Part shown: one piece after another, positions 7,792-17,304 of the stretch
How positions within the stretch are numbered: the stretch's first letter is position 1
Layout: every line of letters starts with the position of its first letter
NCBI GenBank assembly: GCA_963974445.1
Contig: CAXBDI010000002.1
Span: 13,873-77,872 of the forward strand
Length of the DNA stretch: 64,000 nt
DNA from: JACKII01 sp963974445
GTDB lineage: Bacteria; Pseudomonadota; Alphaproteobacteria; Bin95
Direction of reading: 5' to 3'
Notes under the pieces: generated by a model
Seen by the model: only the letters and a program-made list of their open reading frames with translations
What the model was told of the DNA's origin: nothing
Databases searched by the model: none
Program-made: the position numbers and the translations under genes

Positions 7792-8475
7792 ATGCTGAAA
7801 GACGTTGTCAAGGTAATCGGGCAATTGAGCGACAAGCGGCTGCAGCGGCCCGTGCTGCTCGGCCTGCTGGTGTCGGCACTGGCGTTGGCGCTGCTGGTCG
7901 CCGGGTCTTTCTGGCTGCTCTCCGACATGTTGCCTACCATCGAGGGTTGGGTCGGCCGGCAACTCGACGCTGTGGGCCTGTTGGAAATTTTGGGGTCGGT
8001 TGCCGTTGGGTGGCTGGCTTTATTGCTATTCCCGGCGTTTGCGCTGGCGATCCAAAGCATATTCGTCGACAGCGTGGCCGACGCCGTCGAAGCCAAATAC
8101 TACCCGAACAAGCCGCCGGGCCGCGATGTGCCGATCGGCGAGGCGCTGATCGCCACCGTGAGGCTGGTGGCGATCGTCTTGCTGATCAACCTTGTGCTGT
8201 TACCGGTCTATCTGATCCTTCTGTTCATCCCGCCGACCGGATTGCTGCTGTATTTCGCGGTCAACGGCTATCTGATCGGCCGCGAGTATTTCGAGACGGT
8301 CGGCATCCGCCGCCTGACCCTGGCCGAGACGAAGGTCACCCGCCGCCAGAACCGCAGCATGATCTGGATGGATGGCGTGCTGCTGATGCTGGTATTCACG
8401 GTACCGGTGTTGAACCTGGCCGGCCCGACGCTGGGCACTGCCTACATGGTCCACCGCTTTCACCGCATCTCGTAG
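7792..8475 (+). CDS. EI24/CysZ-like integral membrane protein
   Basis: With the ATG at 7792 (preceded by GGTGAAGG) the protein has 227 residues and about four to five hydrophobic segments. These lie at residues ~18-40, 56-82, 122-148 and 195-215, and the family signature NGYLIGREYFE is just after the third. EI24-domain proteins include CysZ, a sulfate permease of the inner membrane, but alphaproteobacterial members are mostly uncharacterised. Alternative in-frame ATGs lie at 7759 and 7777. It is convergent with nth, 17 bp apart. It is likely a transporter or membrane-homeostasis protein; sulfate transport is not demonstrated by anything visible here. Confidence 0.85.
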   Translation: MLKDVVKVIGQLSDKRLQRPVLLGLLVSALALALLVAGSFWLLSDMLPTIEGWVGRQLDAVGLLEILGSVAVGWLALLLFPAFALAIQSIFVDSVADAVEAKYYPNKPPGRDVPIGEALIATVRLVAIVLLINLVLLPVYLILLFIPPTGLLLYFAVNGYLIGREYFETVGIRRLTLAETKVTRRQNRSMIWMDGVLLMLVFTVPVLNLAGPTLGTAYMVHRFHRIS

Positions 8476-8492
8476 CAGGGACCCTGCCCAGT

Positions 8493-9128
8493 CTACTCGA
8501 CCACCTTGTCCTCAAAGGCGCAGAGGTCGGCGACAATGCATTTCACGCAGTCGGGCTTGCGCGCCTTGCAGACATAGCGGCCATGCAGGATAAGCCAGTG
8601 GTGGGCGTGGCGCTTGTAGTGCTCCGGCACCACGGCCTCCAGCTTCTTTTCGACGGCCAGCGGCGTCTTGCCGGGCGCCATGCCGGTACGGTTGGCGACG
8701 CGGAACAGGTGCGTGTCCACGGCAATCGTCGGCTCGCCCCAATAGTTGTTCAGCACCACGTTCGCGGTCTTGCGCCCGACGCCCGGCAGGCTTTCCAGCG
8801 CGGCGCGATCCCGTGGCACCTCGCCGCCATATTCGGCAATCAGCTTTTTGGCCATGGCGATGACGTTCTTCGCCTTGGTGTTGAACAGACCAATGGTGCG
8901 GATGTGCTCCTTTAGCCCTTCCTCGCCTAACTCCAGCATTTGTTGCGGGGTAGAGACCTTCGCGAACAGGGATCGGGTCGCCTTGTTGACCCCAACATCG
9001 GTCGCTTGCGCGGACAAAGCCACCGCCACCAGCAGCGTGTAGACGTTGGTAAATTCCAACTCGGTCACCGGCTCAGGCGTCTTGGCTGAGAGGCGGGCGA
9101 AGAAGGTCTCGATCTGATCGGGGGTCAT
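8493..9128 (-). CDS. nth: endonuclease III
   Basis: This is a bifunctional DNA glycosylase/AP lyase that removes oxidised pyrimidines in base excision repair. Starting at the Met at 9128 gives 211 residues, the same length as the E. coli enzyme. The helix-hairpin-helix LPGVGRKTANVVL contains catalytic Lys120, and the second catalytic residue is Asp138 (AVDTHLFR). The C-terminal 4Fe-4S loop is intact with the Cys-x6-Cys-x2-Cys-x5-Cys pattern (CKARKPDCVKCIVADLC). A Met 12 codons further upstream (9164) is in frame, but the extension is not conserved-looking. The gene faces EI24 convergently. Confidence 0.97.
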   Translation of the reverse strand: MTPDQIETFFARLSAKTPEPVTELEFTNVYTLLVAVALSAQATDVGVNKATRSLFAKVSTPQQMLELGEEGLKEHIRTIGLFNTKAKNVIAMAKKLIAEYGGEVPRDRAALESLPGVGRKTANVVLNNYWGEPTIAVDTHLFRVANRTGMAPGKTPLAVEKKLEAVVPEHYKRHAHHWLILHGRYVCKARKPDCVKCIVADLCAFEDKVVE

Positions 9129-9368
9129 AAGGTTTGAACCGGCGTTGCCCAGGGAAAGCGGCACGCTAGTCGATTTTGCGCCCAGGGCTCAACTTTTCCA
9201 TTTAAGCGGTGAGCGAACTGCTGTATGAGGGCCGCCATGACACAGCTAATGCGACGACGAGTAAGCCTCAAACGCGCCTCCTGATTCAAAAGGGGGCTGC
9301 GGACCCGCGCCTTTACGCGGTCTGCCCTCGCCTCAGCGTTTTGAATGTCTCGTCGGAAGTTTGTTGTC

Positions 9369-9893
9369 ATGGTTACCATTACCCCTCCCACATCGGCGCA
9401 TGCGCAGATCATCGGCCAATTGCTTGATCACGCGTTCGGGCAGAACCGGCAGGCGAAAACCAGCTATCGCTTCCGCGACGGCGTGGCGCCCATCGCGTCG
9501 CTGGCGCGGGTGGCGGTTTCCGGTGAGGCGGTGATCGGCTCGATCCAGTATTGGCCGATGCGGCTGGGCCGGGAAACCGTGCTGCTGCTCGGCCCGCTCG
9601 CGGTCTGGATCGGCTGGGCGAACCAAGGCATTGGCGGCGCGCTGATGGCCACATCGATGTCCGCCGCCCTGACCGAGGGGTGGGAGCACGTGTTCCTGGT
9701 CGGCGACCTCACCTACTACGGCCGCTTCGGTTTCGAGCCGGCGGCGCAATGGGGCGTCTGCATGCCGGACGAGCAGCAACACCGCCTGCTGGGCCGGTGT
9801 CTCGGCAACGCGCCGCCACCCGCCGGCGCGCTTCAGCCGATGCGGCAGAGCAGTTCGGCAATCGCCTTGTCATCAACGGCGCCGGCCAAATAG
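9369..9893 (+). CDS. GNAT family N-acetyltransferase (YhbS-like)
   Basis: From the Met at 9369 the 174-residue protein shows a GNAT fold. The acetyl-CoA-binding motif A is LLLGPLAVWIGWANQGIGGALM (about residues 75-96, with the QGIGGAL pyrophosphate loop). It is followed by VFLVGDLTYYGRFGF (about 117-131), typical of YhbS-type acetyltransferases. The acceptor is unknown. The last ~60 bp overlap, in the opposite direction, the 3' end of the TIGR02444 gene, so the C-terminal 20 residues (MRQSSSAIALSS...) may be poorly constrained. An in-frame start at 9345 is also possible. Confidence 0.85.
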   Translation: MVTITPPTSAHAQIIGQLLDHAFGQNRQAKTSYRFRDGVAPIASLARVAVSGEAVIGSIQYWPMRLGRETVLLLGPLAVWIGWANQGIGGALMATSMSAALTEGWEHVFLVGDLTYYGRFGFEPAAQWGVCMPDEQQHRLLGRCLGNAPPPAGALQPMRQSSSAIALSSTAPAK

Positions 9894-10321
9894 CCGCGCA
9901 GGTTCGCCGCCGCCAGACCCTGATAGTCTGCGGCGCACGAATCCGGCCAGGGCGCCAGAGAATCGACCAGCAATTGCTGCTCGGCCCGCTCTGCCGCCAA
10001 TTCGGCGGCGAGCACCGCCTGGCGCGTTGCTGTCGCATCAAGGGCGAGGCCGGCCCACTGGTCTTTCAGGCGGCGGCGCAGACCGCGCAACGGCTCCACC
10101 GCCGCCGCATGCCAGCCGGCTATCGCAGATTTCGCCTGCAAAAATGCGGCGGCATCGAGCCGCTGGCCCCTGGTTGAGGCCCAGAGGCAGAGCAGCGCGA
10201 TGTTCACATTCGCCCCCGCCTGGTCCTGCCATAGCAGCAGTTGTGCCGCCACGCCCGGCCGGCGGTAGACCGCGCTGCTGAAATCCCAGAATTCCTCCCC
10301 AGGTGATGTGGCACTCGGCAT
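9833..10321 (-). CDS. TIGR02444 family protein
   Basis: The 162-residue protein matches the TIGR02444 (DUF2390) family of small cytosolic proteins found across Proteobacteria. The N-terminal block EFWDFSSAVYRRPGVAAQLLLWQD is followed by ANVNIALLCLWAS, the two most recognisable segments. An Ala/Leu-rich helical region follows (RGLRRRLKDQW). The molecular function is unknown. The gene overlaps the 3' end of the GNAT gene by 61 bp tail to tail. The ATG at 10321 gives MPSATSPGEEFW. Confidence 0.85.
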   Translation of the reverse strand: MPSATSPGEEFWDFSSAVYRRPGVAAQLLLWQDQAGANVNIALLCLWASTRGQRLDAAAFLQAKSAIAGWHAAAVEPLRGLRRRLKDQWAGLALDATATRQAVLAAELAAERAEQQLLVDSLAPWPDSCAADYQGLAAANLRGYLAGAVDDKAIAELLCRIG

Positions 10322-10430
10322 GGTTCACCATCGACTCCCATGGTTGCATCGCGTTATTCTGCCTCGGCATGCTAGCGCCGCGAAAGCGCGGTGAAGCGCG
10401 CCGATATCGTCACAACAGCATGGAGTCCTC

Positions 10431-10640
10431 ATGGCAGACGACAACGGAACCGGCAAGCCGGACCAGAAGCTAGAGATCTTGCGTGCAGAACATCGCGACC
10501 TCGACTATGCCATCGCCACCCTGACCGAACGTGCGCCGTACGATCAGGTGCAGGTGCAACGGCTGAAGAAACGCAAACTGTCGCTACGCGATCAGATCGA
10601 ACGCGTGGAAGGCTTTGCCCGACCGGACCTGATCGCCTAA
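10431..10640 (+). CDS. DUF465 (YdcH-like) small coiled-coil protein
   Basis: This 69-residue protein has the DUF465 pattern: LEILRAEHRDLDYAIATL, then a short turn and VQVQRLKKRKLSLRDQIERV. Together they form two short helices predicted as a helical hairpin or coiled coil. Members are abundant in Alphaproteobacteria and have no firmly assigned function. It sits 68 bp ahead of purE on the same strand, an arrangement seen in many relatives. Confidence 0.9.
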   Translation: MADDNGTGKPDQKLEILRAEHRDLDYAIATLTERAPYDQVQVQRLKKRKLSLRDQIERVEGFARPDLIA

Positions 10641-10708
10641 ACAGCGCTCTCGTCCGAACTCCATTGTCTTTGTGTGCGGCCCCTCTCGGTCCGCGGTGGT
10701 AAGTATTA

Positions 10709-11218
10709 TTGTCAGATAACGCGAAATCCGATACCGCGCCGCTGGTTGGCATAGTGATGGGCAGCCGCTCCGACTGGCCGACCATGCGTCTTGCCGCGGA
10801 CATGCTGCAAGAATTGGCGGTGCCGTTCGAGGCCAAGATTGTATCGGCGCATCGCACGCCCGACCGGCTGGTCGAGTACGCGAAGTCGGCCAAGGACCGG
10901 GGCCTGCGCGTCATCATCGCCGGCGCTGGCGGCGCCGCCCACTTGCCGGGAATGGTTGCTGCGATGACGGTGCTGCCCGTGCTGGGCGTGCCGGTGCAGA
11001 GCCGGGCGCTGAGCGGTTGGGACAGCCTGTTGTCCATCGTACAGATGCCGAAAGGCATACCGGTCGGCACGCTCGCTATCGGTGAGGCTGGCGCGGCCAA
11101 TGCCGGACTGCTCGCCGCGGCCATGCTGGCGACCAGCGACCCGGCCTTGTCCGACCGCTTGCAAGCTTTCCGCCAAGCCCAGACCGACGCCATTCCCGAG
11201 ACGCCAGCAGGCTCATGA
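10709..11218 (+). CDS. purE: N5-carboxyaminoimidazole ribonucleotide mutase
   Basis: PurE converts N5-CAIR to CAIR in purine biosynthesis. The 169-residue protein carries the class I signature GIVMGSRSDWPTM (residues 14-26), SAHRTPDR (46-53) with the catalytic His, and GAGGAAHLPGMVA. The only sensible start is TTG at 10709, because the first in-frame ATG would remove the conserved MGSRSD block. The weak start may limit expression relative to purK. Its stop overlaps the purK start in an ATGA junction. Confidence 0.96.
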   Translation: MSDNAKSDTAPLVGIVMGSRSDWPTMRLAADMLQELAVPFEAKIVSAHRTPDRLVEYAKSAKDRGLRVIIAGAGGAAHLPGMVAAMTVLPVLGVPVQSRALSGWDSLLSIVQMPKGIPVGTLAIGEAGAANAGLLAAAMLATSDPALSDRLQAFRQAQTDAIPETPAGS

Positions 11219-12285
11219 TCGCACCCGGGGCCACCATCGGCATTCTCGGCGGCGGCCAGTTGGGCCGTATGACCGCCCTCGCCGCCGCCCGCCTCGGCTA
11301 TCGCGTGCACGTGTTTGCGCCGGAGGTGGACAACCCGGCGGAGCAGGTGTGCGCCGCCGCTACCCACGCCGCCTATGACGATATCGACGCCCTGAGGCGG
11401 TTTGCCGACGCCTGCGACGTCGTCACCTACGAATTCGAGAACGTGCCGGTCATCGCAGCGGAAACCATCGCCGCCAGCACGCCGGTCCACCCGGCCCCGG
11501 TCTGGCTGCAAGTCGCGCAAGACCGCCGGCGCGAGAAAGCCTTCATCCAGGCCGCCGGTGCAGAGGTCGCGGACTTTCGCATTATCGAATCCAAGCGCGA
11601 CCTGAACCAGCCCGGCCTCAGCTTCCCCGGCATCCTGAAAACGGCGCAGAGCGGCTATGACGGCAAAGGCCAGCTGCGTGTACCATCGGCATCCGCCCTG
11701 GCCCAAGCCTGGGACGACCTCGGCCAAATGCCCTGCGTGCTGGAGCAGTTGGTGCCGTTTGAGTGCGAAGTCTCGGTCATCGTCGCCCGCGGCCAGGACG
11801 GTGCGGTCGTGTGTTTTCCCACCGTCGAGAACATGCACGAAAACCATATTCTGGCCGAAACCATCGCACCCGCCCGGGTCGCCGACGCCGTTGCGGCCAA
11901 GGCGTTACTCCTCGCCGAAAGCATCGCTCGCCACGGCGACCTCGTCGGCCTGCTGGCGGTGGAGATGTTCGTGCTCGCCGACGGTCAGGTCATCGTCAAC
12001 GAACTGGCGCCGCGGCCGCACAACAGCGGCCACTGGAGCATGGACGCCTGTCAGACCGATCAGTTCGAACAGTGCATCCGCGCCATTTGCGGCCTGCCGC
12101 TCGGCGCAACCACGGTTCTGGCGCCGGCGCGGATGCGCAATTTGCTGGGCGATGCGATCGATGGCTGGGCCGGCTATTTGGCCGACCCGACTGCGCACCT
12201 GCACCTCTACGGCAAGGGCAAGGCCAGACCCGGCCGGAAAATGGGCCACGTCAACTTCGTGCCGCCTACAAAACCCCTTGCCTGA
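11215..12285 (+). CDS. purK: 5-(carboxyamino)imidazole ribonucleotide synthase
   Basis: PurK is an ATP-grasp enzyme that carboxylates AIR with bicarbonate and ATP to form N5-CAIR, the substrate of PurE. The 356-residue protein begins with a Rossmann-like segment, GILGGGQLGRMTALAAARLG. It continues with FENVP and the ATP-grasp core (LKTAQSGYDGKGQ, VLEQLVPFECEVSVIV, VEMFVLADGQVIVNELAPRP). It ends with the family tail GKMGHVNF. Translational coupling to purE by ATGA overlap ensures balanced production. Confidence 0.97.
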   Translation: MIAPGATIGILGGGQLGRMTALAAARLGYRVHVFAPEVDNPAEQVCAAATHAAYDDIDALRRFADACDVVTYEFENVPVIAAETIAASTPVHPAPVWLQVAQDRRREKAFIQAAGAEVADFRIIESKRDLNQPGLSFPGILKTAQSGYDGKGQLRVPSASALAQAWDDLGQMPCVLEQLVPFECEVSVIVARGQDGAVVCFPTVENMHENHILAETIAPARVADAVAAKALLLAESIARHGDLVGLLAVEMFVLADGQVIVNELAPRPHNSGHWSMDACQTDQFEQCIRAICGLPLGATTVLAPARMRNLLGDAIDGWAGYLADPTAHLHLYGKGKARPGRKMGHVNFVPPTKPLA

Positions 12286-12323
12286 CCCGCCGCGACGGCG
12301 CTATACAGCGACCCTTCCTGGAT

Positions 12324-12398
12324 GGGCGGTTAGCTCAGCGGTAGAGCACTGTGTTGACATCGCAGTGGCCACTGGTTCGATCCCAGTACCGCCCACCA
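12324..12398 (+). tRNA. tRNA-Val (anticodon GAC)
   Basis: A complete cloverleaf can be folded by eye. The acceptor stem pairs GGGCGGT (12324-12330) with ACCGCCC (12388-12394), and the D-arm is GCTC..GAGC. The anticodon stem CTGTG/CGCAG encloses the loop TTGACAT (anticodon GAC, valine), and the T-arm is ACTGG-TTCGATC-CCAGT. The 3' CCA (12396-12398) is encoded. It lies just after purK on the same strand. Confidence 0.96.
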
Positions 12399-12573
12399 TC
12401 CCGGCATTTCTGTACCAAATCGCCTAGCCACGGGCGGCGAGCCGCGCCGATAGACTGCTGCATAATTTCTCAGCGGCAATGTTTGGTTGAATGCATTGGC
12501 TGACGGCGATATCGTTAGGCACCTACGTATTTGGTAGCAGCCATACCGATTCAGCAGCGGGAAACTCCAATCG

Positions 12574-14370
<1,797 letters not shown>

Positions 14371-14379
14371 GCGGCCTAT

Positions 14380-14409
14380 AGGGCAGCGGCCGCGATAGCT
14401 GCCGCCCTT
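14380..14409. terminator. possible bidirectional terminator hairpin
   Basis: Between the convergent monooxygenase and DUF genes, GGGCAGC near 14381 pairs with GCTGCCGCCC ending near 14409, with one small bulge. There is no clear T-run in either direction, so this is a weak call. Confidence 0.35.
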
Positions 14410-14692
14410 ACCGCCGATCAGGCCCGATCATCATCATGAACGCGGCGCGGCGGCCGCCTTTGAACATCAAAATGCCGATGGTCGTGACCACCTGATGGTG
14501 GCCGTCTTTGAAGGTCGCGTTGATCTCATAGTCTTCATAGCCCTTCGGCAGGGTCGCCTTGTCGACATACTCCATAAACGCCCGCGTGATGCGCACCGGC
14601 GTTTGCGACATCAGGCCGTCGTGCGCCTCAAATGTGTAGGTGCCGAGGGTGCCGGATTCCGCATCCATCATCTCCGCTCTATAGGTCGGCAT
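14408..14692 (-). CDS. small hypothetical protein
   Basis: This 94-residue protein has a beta-rich look (MPTYRAEMMDAESGTLGTYTFEAHD...). It ends GILMFKGGRRAAFMMMIGPDRR, with no membrane segment or signal peptide. I do not recognise the family. It is convergent with the monooxygenase gene and 37 bp away, and a clean start Met lies at 14692. It may be a small accessory or stress protein, but nothing in the sequence shows a reaction. Confidence 0.6.
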   Translation of the reverse strand: MPTYRAEMMDAESGTLGTYTFEAHDGLMSQTPVRITRAFMEYVDKATLPKGYEDYEINATFKDGHHQVVTTIGILMFKGGRRAAFMMMIGPDRR

Positions 14693-14842
14693 AGCGGGCT
14701 GTCCTTCTCCATTCCGGTGCTATCCCAAATGTCATAAGCGCCAGCGACGGCTCTTGCACGATGAATCCGGTCCAGCCGGCCGCGATCGCGACGGCGCCTC
14801 CGCCGGGCGGATTGCGCACACAGCAAAAACTGGGATTTGCGA

Positions 14843-14878
14843 TTGACATAATTGCGAACAGTTCTCATTACTGTTCGC
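14843..14878 (+). promoter_or_regulatory. promoter with Fur-like palindromic operator
   Basis: TTGACA at 14843-14848 is a consensus -35 element. Directly after it lies a perfect 9-bp inverted repeat, GCGAACAGT (14854-14862) and ACTGTTCGC (14870-14878), with a 7-base spacer. The stretch ATTGCGAACAGTTCTCATTA resembles Fur-type iron boxes of Proteobacteria (GCGAATnnTTCTCATT-like). The palindrome covers the likely -10 region, so a repressor bound here would block transcription. The downstream PiuC-like gene supports iron control, since piuC homologues are Fur-regulated elsewhere. Which regulator binds (Fur, Irr, RirA) cannot be told from sequence. Confidence 0.6.
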
Positions 14879-14911
14879 GACAACCATCCCCCTCACTACG
14901 GAACCGCACGC

Positions 14912-15769
14912 ATGATCAAGCCAAAAGATACGCCCCGTTTGGTGCGCCCTCGCGTCTGGACCGCTCTCGGCACCGTTGCTGCCGCCGGGCTTGCCGCCAG
15001 CACCCCTGTCGCCACCACTGCCGCCGAGGTTGGCGCCAGCGTCGCCCCGCCGTCCTTTGAATTGGCGCAGAACACTGGCGCCGGTAAAGGCACTGCCAGT
15101 CAGCTACGGCAGGGTGGTGAGGGCGAAGGTGCGGAAGTCGGTGGCGACGAGGCGGACTTTCTGGCCGCTATCGGTTTCATGGAAGGGCACTTGCGCGCCG
15201 GTCTGAAACTCTATGAAACGGGCGACCTCGCGGCGGCCAAGACTCACATGGGCCACCCAATCAAGGAAAAATACAATGCCGTCGCGCCCAAGCTTGAAGA
15301 GCGGGGTTTCGGCGATCTCAAAGCAACAATCGTGGCACTTGCGGACGCAGCCGAGGCGGAGCAATCGGTAGCAGAGATCCAATCTCTGTTTGCCGCGGTC
15401 AGCGCACGCATCGACGCGGTGCAGGCCGGCTCTCCGGGCGGTGCTGGCGCAGGTTTGTTGTCGCTTTCGCGGCTGACTCGCATCGCCGCGGCGGAATATG
15501 CAGACGGCACCAAAGGCGGCGAGATCTCGAACCTGCATGAATACCAGGATTCCTGGGGCTTCCTGCGCACCGTAGAAGCGGAGGCCAAGACATACGCAGC
15601 GTCTACGGACGCGAGCATCGCGAAGGCCGGCCAGGCGATCCTGGAGCAGGTTCGTGGCCTAGACAGCGCCTTTGGCGATATTCAAGGCCAGGGCGACATG
15701 ACCATGGACTCGACCCTATTGTATGCCGCAGCGGCGCGAATCGAGCTTGCCGCCCTTACGGTGAAGTAA
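14912..15769 (+). CDS. exported protein of unknown function, probably iron-regulated
   Basis: With the ATG at 14912 the 285-residue protein starts with a basic stretch and a hydrophobic segment (about 16-38, ending VATTAAEV), consistent with a Sec signal peptide and periplasmic location. After a Gly/Glu-rich linker (about 58-72) the mature part is helical. It includes FLAAIGFMEGHLRAGLKLYE, a HMGHPIKEKYNAV block and LHEYQDSWGFLRTVEAEAKTYA. The M/H-rich helices (MEGH, HMGHP) are the kind that can bind metal, but this is inference. A Fur-like operator lies 33 bp upstream and a PiuC-like dioxygenase gene starts 9 bp downstream, so an iron-starvation role is plausible. An EfeO-like lipoprotein family was considered and not supported by motifs. 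Confidence 0.72.
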   Translation: MIKPKDTPRLVRPRVWTALGTVAAAGLAASTPVATTAAEVGASVAPPSFELAQNTGAGKGTASQLRQGGEGEGAEVGGDEADFLAAIGFMEGHLRAGLKLYETGDLAAAKTHMGHPIKEKYNAVAPKLEERGFGDLKATIVALADAAEAEQSVAEIQSLFAAVSARIDAVQAGSPGGAGAGLLSLSRLTRIAAAEYADGTKGGEISNLHEYQDSWGFLRTVEAEAKTYAASTDASIAKAGQAILEQVRGLDSAFGDIQGQGDMTMDSTLLYAAAARIELAALTVK

Positions 15770-15778
15770 TCGGCGGCG

Positions 15779-16438
15779 ATGATTTTTGTCATCGACCGCG
15801 TCCTCGACCAACACGAGTTGGCGGCTGTGCAAGCGGCCGCCACCGCGCTTCCCTATGGCGATGGCCGAACCACATCGGGGCGGTTCGCACAGGCTGTCAA
15901 ACGCAATGAACAAGCGGCGGATACGCCGGCGCGTGCCGCGATCTTGGCGAAGGTCAGGTCTGCCGTCGCCGCAAATCCAGTTGTTCAGGCCGCTGCCCAA
16001 CCGCGAGCATTCGCCCGCCTCGCCATCTCGCGTTATACGCCCGGCATGGAATACGGCTTTCATGTCGATAACGCGATCATCGACAGCAACCGCACCGACC
16101 TCTCGTTCACCTTGTGCTTGTCGTCGGCAGCCGATTATCAGGGCGGCGAGTTGGTGATCGACGATCCCCTGGAACAGCGGGCGGTCCGGTTGGATGCCGG
16201 CCAGTTGGTGCTCTATCCGTCCAACACCCTTCACAGGGTCGCCCCGGTGACCGGCGGGACGCGGCTGGCTGTGGTCGGCTGGATCACCAGTTGGGTAGCC
16301 GATCCTGGCCGCCGGACGGTCCTCTACGATCTGGCTGTGGCGGCTCGTGCGATGCATGCCGTCGCCGGGGATAGCCCAGGCTTCTTGAGCTTGCAGAAAG
16401 CTCAGAGCAACCTGCTGCGGATGTGGGCCGGCGAATGA
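15779..16438 (+). CDS. PKHD-type Fe(II)/2-oxoglutarate-dependent hydroxylase (PiuC/YbiX-like)
   Basis: This 219-residue protein is close to the usual ~226 of the PKHD-type hydroxylase family. The iron ligands are visible as His95 and Asp97 (YGFHVDNAI) and His152 (NTLHRVAPV), with Arg162 (GGTRLAV) as the 2-oxoglutarate-binding Arg. The family block GGELVI is at 122-127. Homologues (PiuC, YbiX) sit beside TonB-dependent siderophore receptors and are Fur-repressed; their substrate is not established. Here the partner is an exported helical protein instead of a receptor, 9 bp upstream and probably in the same transcript. Confidence 0.92.
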   Translation: MIFVIDRVLDQHELAAVQAAATALPYGDGRTTSGRFAQAVKRNEQAADTPARAAILAKVRSAVAANPVVQAAAQPRAFARLAISRYTPGMEYGFHVDNAIIDSNRTDLSFTLCLSSAADYQGGELVIDDPLEQRAVRLDAGQLVLYPSNTLHRVAPVTGGTRLAVVGWITSWVADPGRRTVLYDLAVAARAMHAVAGDSPGFLSLQKAQSNLLRMWAGE

Positions 16439-16553
16439 GTTGCCGGTGATCGGGCTGTTGCCCAGACCCGCCCAAGGAAATCGCTTCGCACTCGCACACG
16501 TCGGACTGTAAGCTACGCGCTCGCCCTACAGCCTCGCCAAGAGAAAGCCCTAT

Positions 16554-17297
16554 ATGCCCCGCCTGCAACTCTCGACCTGGCAGGAGGTCGATGCGTATCT
16601 CGGCCAACGCCGCGACATCATCATGCCCATCGGCTCGACCGAGCAGCATGGCCCGAACGGCCTGATCGGCACCGATGCAATTTGCCCGGAGGTGATCGCC
16701 GATGGTGTTGCCGAAAAGTCTGGCGTTATGGTTGGGCCGACGCTCTCCATCGGCATGGCCCAGCACCATATGGCCTTCCCCGGCACCATCACCTATCGCC
16801 CGGTCGTGCTGATCGAAACGCTGAAGGACGTGGTCGCCTCCCTCACCAAGCACGGGTTCGAGCGCATCTATTTCCTGAACGGTCACGGCGGTAATATTGC
16901 GACGATCACCGCAGCATTCAGTGAGATTTACACGGAATGCAGTTTAAAGGGATCGAACCGCCCATTCCGGCTGAAGCTTCAGAGTTGGTTCATGGGCTCG
17001 CGCTTCCGCAAGCTCAGCAAGGAGTTGTACGGCGACAGCGAGGGCAGCCACGCAACGCCATCGGAGGTCTCGCTCAGCTACTATGCCTATCCGGACTTCG
17101 TGAAGACGGCGGAGATGTCGCCGAAAATTGCACCGAAAGGCCCGATCCGCGACGCCGTCGACTACCGCAACCGCTTCCCAGATGGCCGCATCGGCTCCGA
17201 CCCCTCGCTCTCGACGGTGGAGCATGGCGGGCGTATTTTCAAAGCTTCGGTCGAAGACGTGACCGAAGACCTGAAAGCGTTTGTGGACGAGGCCTGA
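16554..17297 (+). CDS. creatininase family amidohydrolase
   Basis: The 247-residue protein has the metal-site motifs of the creatininase/MftE family: Glu30 and His32 in GSTEQHGP, Asp41 in GTDAICPE, and His111 in FLNGHGGN, plus a later Glu in TPSEVS. Members hydrolyse cyclic amides (creatinine), process formamide intermediates (ArfB) or cleave peptides (MftE), so the substrate is open. An alpha/beta hydrolase gene begins 8 bp downstream, suggesting a two-step hydrolytic pathway. The family is often neighboured by F420 or flavin enzymes, but no direct evidence is visible here. Confidence 0.92.
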   Translation: MPRLQLSTWQEVDAYLGQRRDIIMPIGSTEQHGPNGLIGTDAICPEVIADGVAEKSGVMVGPTLSIGMAQHHMAFPGTITYRPVVLIETLKDVVASLTKHGFERIYFLNGHGGNIATITAAFSEIYTECSLKGSNRPFRLKLQSWFMGSRFRKLSKELYGDSEGSHATPSEVSLSYYAYPDFVKTAEMSPKIAPKGPIRDAVDYRNRFPDGRIGSDPSLSTVEHGGRIFKASVEDVTEDLKAFVDEA

Positions 17298-17304
17298 TCA
17301 TCCA

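Noticed and set aside
10429..11847. Long open frame (472 codons) on the minus strand opposite purE and purK
   Set aside because: It is antisense to two well-recognised genes and has no family motifs; GC-rich codon bias makes such frames common.
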